The position numbers and the translations under genes are program-made. DNA of 64,000 nt, from NCBI GenBank assembly GCA_902600895.1, contig CACKLF010000001.1, positions 1-64,000 of the forward strand, given 5' to 3'. The notes below the pieces were generated by a model. It did no database searches, was not told where the DNA came from, and worked only from the letters and a program-made list of their open reading frames with translations. The stretch comes from an uncultured Alphaproteobacteria bacterium. Its GTDB lineage: Bacteria > Pseudomonadota > Alphaproteobacteria > Rhodobacterales > Rhodobacteraceae. How positions within the stretch are numbered: the stretch's first letter is position 1; every line of letters starts with the position of its first letter. Shown in pieces: positions 61,201 to 64,000 of the stretch.

Positions 61201-61451
61201 ATGACGTTAGAGTCGGATGGAGCTACCGCTAAGGCCCCAATAGTTGCAGTATTGAAAAATCCATCAGAAATGCACTCCCAATAAGTTCCTCCATCAGTAG
61301 TTTTCCATACTCCTCCAGCGCATGCACCAAAATAAAAGGTCATGGGATCCGAATAATCTCCTGCAACTGCAACTACTCTTCCACCTCTTGGCGGGCCTAT
61401 GCATCTCCAATTTAATTCACGCGATTTGAGTATTTCTTCTTTATGTGGCAT
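58263..61451 (-). CDS. Large BNR/VPS10-sortilin-type beta-propeller protein
   Basis: 1062 residues. The first 700 hold at least ten Asp-box motifs of the type S/T-x-D-G-G-x-x-W (KTTDGGTYW, RSLDGGKSWEKV, KSIDGGRNF, KTSDGGETW, STDDGGQW), a ten-bladed sortilin-like propeller. A Fn3-like segment (IKDPSGKEIIRF, LPGIYTIELNVNG, DPRINTSKSDLRKQ) and a helical end follow, as in bacterial proteins annotated as BNR glycosyl hydrolases. Those usually carry a signal peptide; here the start MPHKEEILKSRELNWRCIGP has none, so it would be cytosolic unless mis-started. No sialidase RIP motif is seen, so enzymatic activity is doubtful. It lies 22 bases upstream of the MFS gene start. Confidence 0.8.
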   Translation of the reverse strand: MPHKEEILKSRELNWRCIGPPRGGRVVAVAGDYSDPMTFYFGACAGGVWKTTDGGTYWECISDGFFNTATIGALAVAPSDSNVIYAGTGETTIRVDVSYGDGIYKSEDAGRTWHHIGLQNTKHIGEIRVHPQNPNIVFVAAFGDAFGPNKDRGVYRSLDGGKSWEKVLFINEDAGAIDISMDMSNPRILFASTWQARRQFWHLSSGGEGSGLYRSMDSGDTWQEVSSNTGFAKGLLGKIGVSISSAKQGRIYCLVEADDSNTGLYASQNYGESWELVCPNRDLIHRPWYYTHIFSDPLNADIVYVTNFQMWKSIDGGRNFFEITTPHGDNHDLWIDPDNPLRMIEGNDGGACVSFNGGETWSTIYNQNTAQFYRMDVDNQYPYRVYATQQDNTSISVPSQAEWGMITMADNILPGTGESGFIAVSPKNPNITYVGAVGSSPGGNGALQRYDHETRQMQLINVWPEEQTGFAPKDLKYRFAWTFPILFSPHDSNIIYVGGNHVFKSQNEGMSWEKISPDLSRQDQSKLDFSGGPLTGDSAGAEQYATCSSVVESSHNKGEIWAATDDGLVHITRNGGENWQEVTPKYMPEWAYIGNIEISAHDPNTIYLAATRYKLSDYKPYLFKTSDGGETWDQLNKNFPKNEITRVIRSDTKVPGLLFVGTETGIYISTDDGGQWDRLSGKFPVVPVYDLKVKGSDLVVATHGRSFWILDNIEVLRKKISTKSKFELFPVPQTVRQNIHWSSGIFNGDGKDYSPAFGVSGASYIHKLPNGKKERKYLDTGENPPNGAIIYFWLDSKANQSKVAIIIKDPSGKEIIRFNNDDESKNELDIVPGLNKFVWDLCQQGPTRQDESLITRKYEPFSKNSKLAGGGGVKVLPGIYTIELNVNGLSQNTSFEVIKDPRINTSKSDLRKQYSLAVKIVDKLSELNIAINRSRLMRKQLDHMLKVTPKKKEIIDDLLSSLEIIEGRLISSKRETPSDVLRHPAGLDDTLKDLLSLINIADAKPPTQSEEVAKDIFLKIDNVLGDFDKLVNIKIKQFNSDIGKLKPPVITAQTVFAPKTGW

Positions 61452-61465
61452 TGAATTTCCTTGTA

Positions 61466-62434
61466 TTAAACTTTTAGTACTGAGCAGCCAATAGTTCTCC
61501 GTGCTGCTAAATCTTCATGTGCTTTGGCTGCATCTTTTAATTGGTAATGTTGATTTATAGGAATAGATAACCCATTTTCTATTGCTTGGAAAAGTGGTGA
61601 AGCGATTCCCTCAATTAATTTCCTGTTCGCTGTGTGTGGACCCAGGCCTGGTCTTGTAAGATAAAGTGATTTGGGTGCTAATAAGGAGATTGGGCATGGA
61701 GGGGGTGTTCCAGAGGCTGCACCGAATGAAGCTAATATTCCGAAGTCTGAAAGGCATTTAAGGGATCTTTCAAAAGTATCTTTTCCAACGCCATCATAAA
61801 CTACAGGAACACCCTTGCCGTCAGTGATTTCTAAGACACCCGTTGAAAAGTCCTGTTCTTTATAATTTATTATGTGGTCGCATCCAAATTTTTTAGCAAT
61901 TTCTGCTTTTTCTTGATTACTCACTGTACCAATTACAGTTACTCCCATTTGCTTGAGCCACTGACACGCCAATAGACCAACTCCACCTGCAATAGCATGA
62001 AACAAGACTGTGTCTTCGGTTTTTACCTGGTATGTTCGATTAATCAGATATGAGACGGTCAACCCCTTTAAAAGCATGCCTGCTGCAGTTTCGTCTGAAA
62101 TATTTTCTGGGAGCTTTATTAGACGCTCCGATGGGAAGGTACGTTGTTCAACATATGATCCCGGCTGACCCATAACATAACCTACTCGGTCTCCCAATTT
62201 GAAGTTTTGTACGTTTTGACCCAGATCTATAATTTTACCTACAGCCTCCATACCTATTCCTGTGGGAAGTGCTAGTGGATAACTGCCAGAGCGATGGTAA
62301 ATATCTATAAAATTCAATCCTACCACGGATTGCTCGATATGTACGTCATTGGGACCCATTTCTTCTAAACTAATATTTCCCCAGCGCATAACCTCTGGTC
62401 CCCCATGCTCATTAATGATAATTCCCTTAACCAT
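61466..62434 (-). CDS. Quinone oxidoreductase (zeta-crystallin-like MDR)
   Basis: 322 residues, zinc-free medium-chain reductase: GLNFIDIYHRSGSYPLALP, GIGMEAVGKIIDLG, VLFHAIAGGVGLLACQWLKQ for NADPH binding, GVPVVYDGVGKDTFE, and LEQAAKAHEDL-type end (reads LKDAAKAHEDLAARRTIG). It reduces quinones with NADPH. GGGAG precedes the ATG; a frame start 72 bases earlier adds a non-family leader. Next on the opposite strand is carbonic anhydrase. Confidence 0.9.
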   Translation of the reverse strand: MVKGIIINEHGGPEVMRWGNISLEEMGPNDVHIEQSVVGLNFIDIYHRSGSYPLALPTGIGMEAVGKIIDLGQNVQNFKLGDRVGYVMGQPGSYVEQRTFPSERLIKLPENISDETAAGMLLKGLTVSYLINRTYQVKTEDTVLFHAIAGGVGLLACQWLKQMGVTVIGTVSNQEKAEIAKKFGCDHIINYKEQDFSTGVLEITDGKGVPVVYDGVGKDTFERSLKCLSDFGILASFGAASGTPPPCPISLLAPKSLYLTRPGLGPHTANRKLIEGIASPLFQAIENGLSIPINQHYQLKDAAKAHEDLAARRTIGCSVLKV

Positions 62435-62534
62435 AAATATCTCCCTATTTCTCTTTTCAATCCTCTGAAAAATATTTATAAAATACAAGGTATATTCTCT
62501 GATCATCGACTTTTTTTAACAAATAAGTTTTTAA

Positions 62535-63194
62535 ATGGACAACAAGCCCTCAAAGCCTCTTCCAGAAACACTACTCAAACAATTTCAGAAGTGGAAATCT
62601 ACTCAATTTGAAGAATACAAATACCTGCATAAAAAGCTTTCCGAAGAGGGCCAAAGTCCAGAAGCGATGATAGTCTCTTGCTGTGACAGCCGTGTCAATC
62701 CAACATCAATTTTTGATGCAAATATTGGTCAATTCTTTATTCATCGAAATATAGCTAACCTCGTACCTCCTTGTGAAATTGATAATGATCATAGTGGAAC
62801 CTCAGCGACACTAGAATACGCTATAGAAAATTTAAAGATTTCACATTTAATTATTCTTGGTCATTCGAGCTGTGGTGGAATACGGGGAGCATACGAGTTG
62901 CATAAAAAAAATATTTTGGGTGGTGATAAAAAAAATATTTTTTTACAAAAATGGCTAAAACTTTTATTGCCCACCATAAAAAACCTAAACAAAAATTTGC
63001 CCTCTGAAGAAGCTATTTCAGAACTTGAAAAGTTGTCTATAGTAACTTCCTTAGATAACGTGCTAACCTATCCTTTTGCGCGGAAGGCGTTTGAAAATAA
63101 TACACTTTCAATTTATGGGTTGTGGCATAATATTTCATCTGGAGATTTGGAGCAGTACAACCCTGAAACAAAAAATTTTGAGTTAATTGAGTGA
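62535..63194 (+). CDS. Beta-class carbonic anhydrase
   Basis: 219 residues. Zinc ligands and catalytic dyad: Cys49, Asp51 and Arg53 in VSCCDSRVNPTS, His110 and Cys113 in LGHSSCGGIRGA; GTSATLEYAIENL in between matches the family. It hydrates CO2 to bicarbonate in the cytosol. No signal peptide. It ends 1 base before the next, convergent gene. Confidence 0.94.
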   Translation: MDNKPSKPLPETLLKQFQKWKSTQFEEYKYLHKKLSEEGQSPEAMIVSCCDSRVNPTSIFDANIGQFFIHRNIANLVPPCEIDNDHSGTSATLEYAIENLKISHLIILGHSSCGGIRGAYELHKKNILGGDKKNIFLQKWLKLLLPTIKNLNKNLPSEEAISELEKLSIVTSLDNVLTYPFARKAFENNTLSIYGLWHNISSGDLEQYNPETKNFELIE

Positions 63195-63195
63195 T

Positions 63196-63792
63196 TTAAT
63201 ATAAAGTGTTTTTATAAATTTTGTTAACTTGCTCTTCGTCAGCTGCTAGCGATTTTAGGCCAGTTTGGTCTTCTAGAATATTGTACAAACTTTCAAGTGG
63301 TCGTTCCTTTGGCCAATTTTCAGGTTGCCAAAGTGATGATCGTATCAGAGCTTTCCCACAGTGAAGGCCCACAGTCTCAATCTTTATTTTTGTCACTGTT
63401 TTTGGCACCCGGTTTCTAATTTTATGACGATCAAGAGTCTTTTTATCTCTTGATATTTCAGCAAAACCTTGAACCCGAAGGGTTTCATTTACGTTTGGTA
63501 TAAAAAATAAAAGAGCTACTCTAGGGTTAATTAGAATATTGAGTAAACCATCTATTCTATTGTTTCCAGGTCGATCAGGTATTTCAATTGTATTTTTGTC
63601 AAGTATTTTCACGAAACCGTTTGGATCACCTTTTGGTGAAAGATCAAGAGACTCATTATTCGAAGTTCCCAAGATCAAAAACGAAGAATTTTTTATAAAT
63701 CTCTTACTATGTTTATCTAAACTGGGTAAAATTTTTTGTGATGCTCTCTCAGATGGAAGTCCATATAATTCTCGAAGTGTTTTTGCGTCCAT
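63196..63792 (-). CDS. FMN-binding PPOX-type flavoprotein (pyridoxamine 5'-phosphate oxidase-like fold)
   Basis: 198 residues with the split-barrel flavin fold: FLILGTSNNESLDLSPKGDP, KNTIEIPDRPGNNRIDGLLN, LINPRVALLFFIPNVNETLR and VQGFAEISRDKKTL, followed by a CGKALIRSSLWQPENW segment. This matches the MSMEG_1061-type PPOX subfamily of pyridoxamine phosphate oxidase-like proteins. Its natural role is unknown; F420- or FMN-dependent redox is possible. It converges with the carbonic anhydrase gene. Confidence 0.82.
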   Translation of the reverse strand: MDAKTLRELYGLPSERASQKILPSLDKHSKRFIKNSSFLILGTSNNESLDLSPKGDPNGFVKILDKNTIEIPDRPGNNRIDGLLNILINPRVALLFFIPNVNETLRVQGFAEISRDKKTLDRHKIRNRVPKTVTKIKIETVGLHCGKALIRSSLWQPENWPKERPLESLYNILEDQTGLKSLAADEEQVNKIYKNTLY

Positions 63793-64000
63793 TTACAATA
63801 CTCTAAATAAAAGAAATATTTTTTTCACTTAAAATTATTTTCTGGTATAAAGGAAGTATAATACTAAATCTATTAGTTCTAAAAAAAAAAATAGAAATAG
63901 GATAAAAGTTGGTCTGGAATACATATTTATCTGGTGAGATTCATTCGGATTGGCGAGACGAAATTATTAGTGGCTGTAATCATTTAGACGTTATATTCAC
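63793..64000. other. Right-edge intergenic sequence
   Basis: AT-rich, includes a run of nine A; no gene, RNA or clear hairpin was found. It probably contains the promoter of the flavoprotein gene. Confidence 0.5.

Noticed and set aside
1..64000. CRISPR arrays, tRNA, rRNA, prophage, insertion sequence ends or transposases
   Set aside because: No regularly spaced repeats, no clover-leaf sequences, no integrase, transposase or phage structural genes were seen on reading both strands.

Overview
The window is an AT-rich bacterial chromosome segment, densely packed with genes and without rRNA, tRNA, CRISPR or recognisable insertion sequences. Several markers point to an alphaproteobacterium: an F0 operon in the order atpI-atpB-atpE-atpF'-atpF with split b/b' subunits and no F1 genes attached, a DUF2794 protein, HspQ, and a short NDUFS6-type zinc-finger protein next to polA. 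The many catabolic oxidoreductases (four intact SDRs plus one altered, two Gfo/Idh/MocA, GMC, PhyH, MttB-type, PQQ sugar dehydrogenase) and low GC fit a free-living, probably marine, heterotroph. The genus cannot be fixed from sequence reading alone.

Region 1 (1-2087) looks decayed: fragments of an EamA/DMT transporter flank an SDR gene whose catalytic Tyr is replaced by Gln. Region 2 (2088-7112) is a minus-strand set: a PYROXD2-like FAD oxidoreductase, a muconolactone-isomerase-like protein, an M19 dipeptidase homologue lacking several canonical metal ligands, two small unknown proteins and a PhyH-family oxygenase.

Region 3 (7298-21008) is a large inositol catabolic island. It holds iolG, a second Gfo/Idh/MocA dehydrogenase, a CUT2/Frc-type ABC importer (binding protein, permease, single-domain ATPase), iolC fused to DUF2090, iolD, iolB and iolE. 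It then carries a second module of PfkB kinase, IolB-like isomerase and class II aldolase, and ends in a relic of the GAPDH C-terminus broken by an in-frame TGA. A PQQ sugar dehydrogenase follows.

Region 4 (22180-28997) is a tight six-gene minus-strand operon: DHDPS-family lyase, aldehyde dehydrogenase, FAD amine oxidase, two SDRs and a non-pyrrolysine MttB-family methyltransferase. It is probably for catabolism of a methylated amine or betaine. No corrinoid protein gene is present.

Region 5 (29169-44490) mixes serB/serA, SDRs, a class III cyclase with TolB-like and TPR parts convergent with a cyclic-nucleotide-binding protein, a class V aminotransferase, an SDR plus CoA-transferase pair, acyl-CoA dehydrogenase, PagL-like deacylase, gamma-glutamyltransferase, HspQ and a lytic transglycosylase. 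Region 6 (44555-53937) is core: ArsR regulator, F0 ATP synthase, OmpA lipoprotein, O6-methylguanine-DNA methyltransferase, adenosine-kinase-like PfkB, HIT protein, zinc-finger protein and polA. Region 7 (53995-63792) returns to accessory metabolism: amine oxidase, GMC oxidoreductase, MFS exporter, a very large BNR/sortilin-type protein without a signal peptide, quinone oxidoreductase, beta carbonic anhydrase and a PPOX-type flavoprotein.
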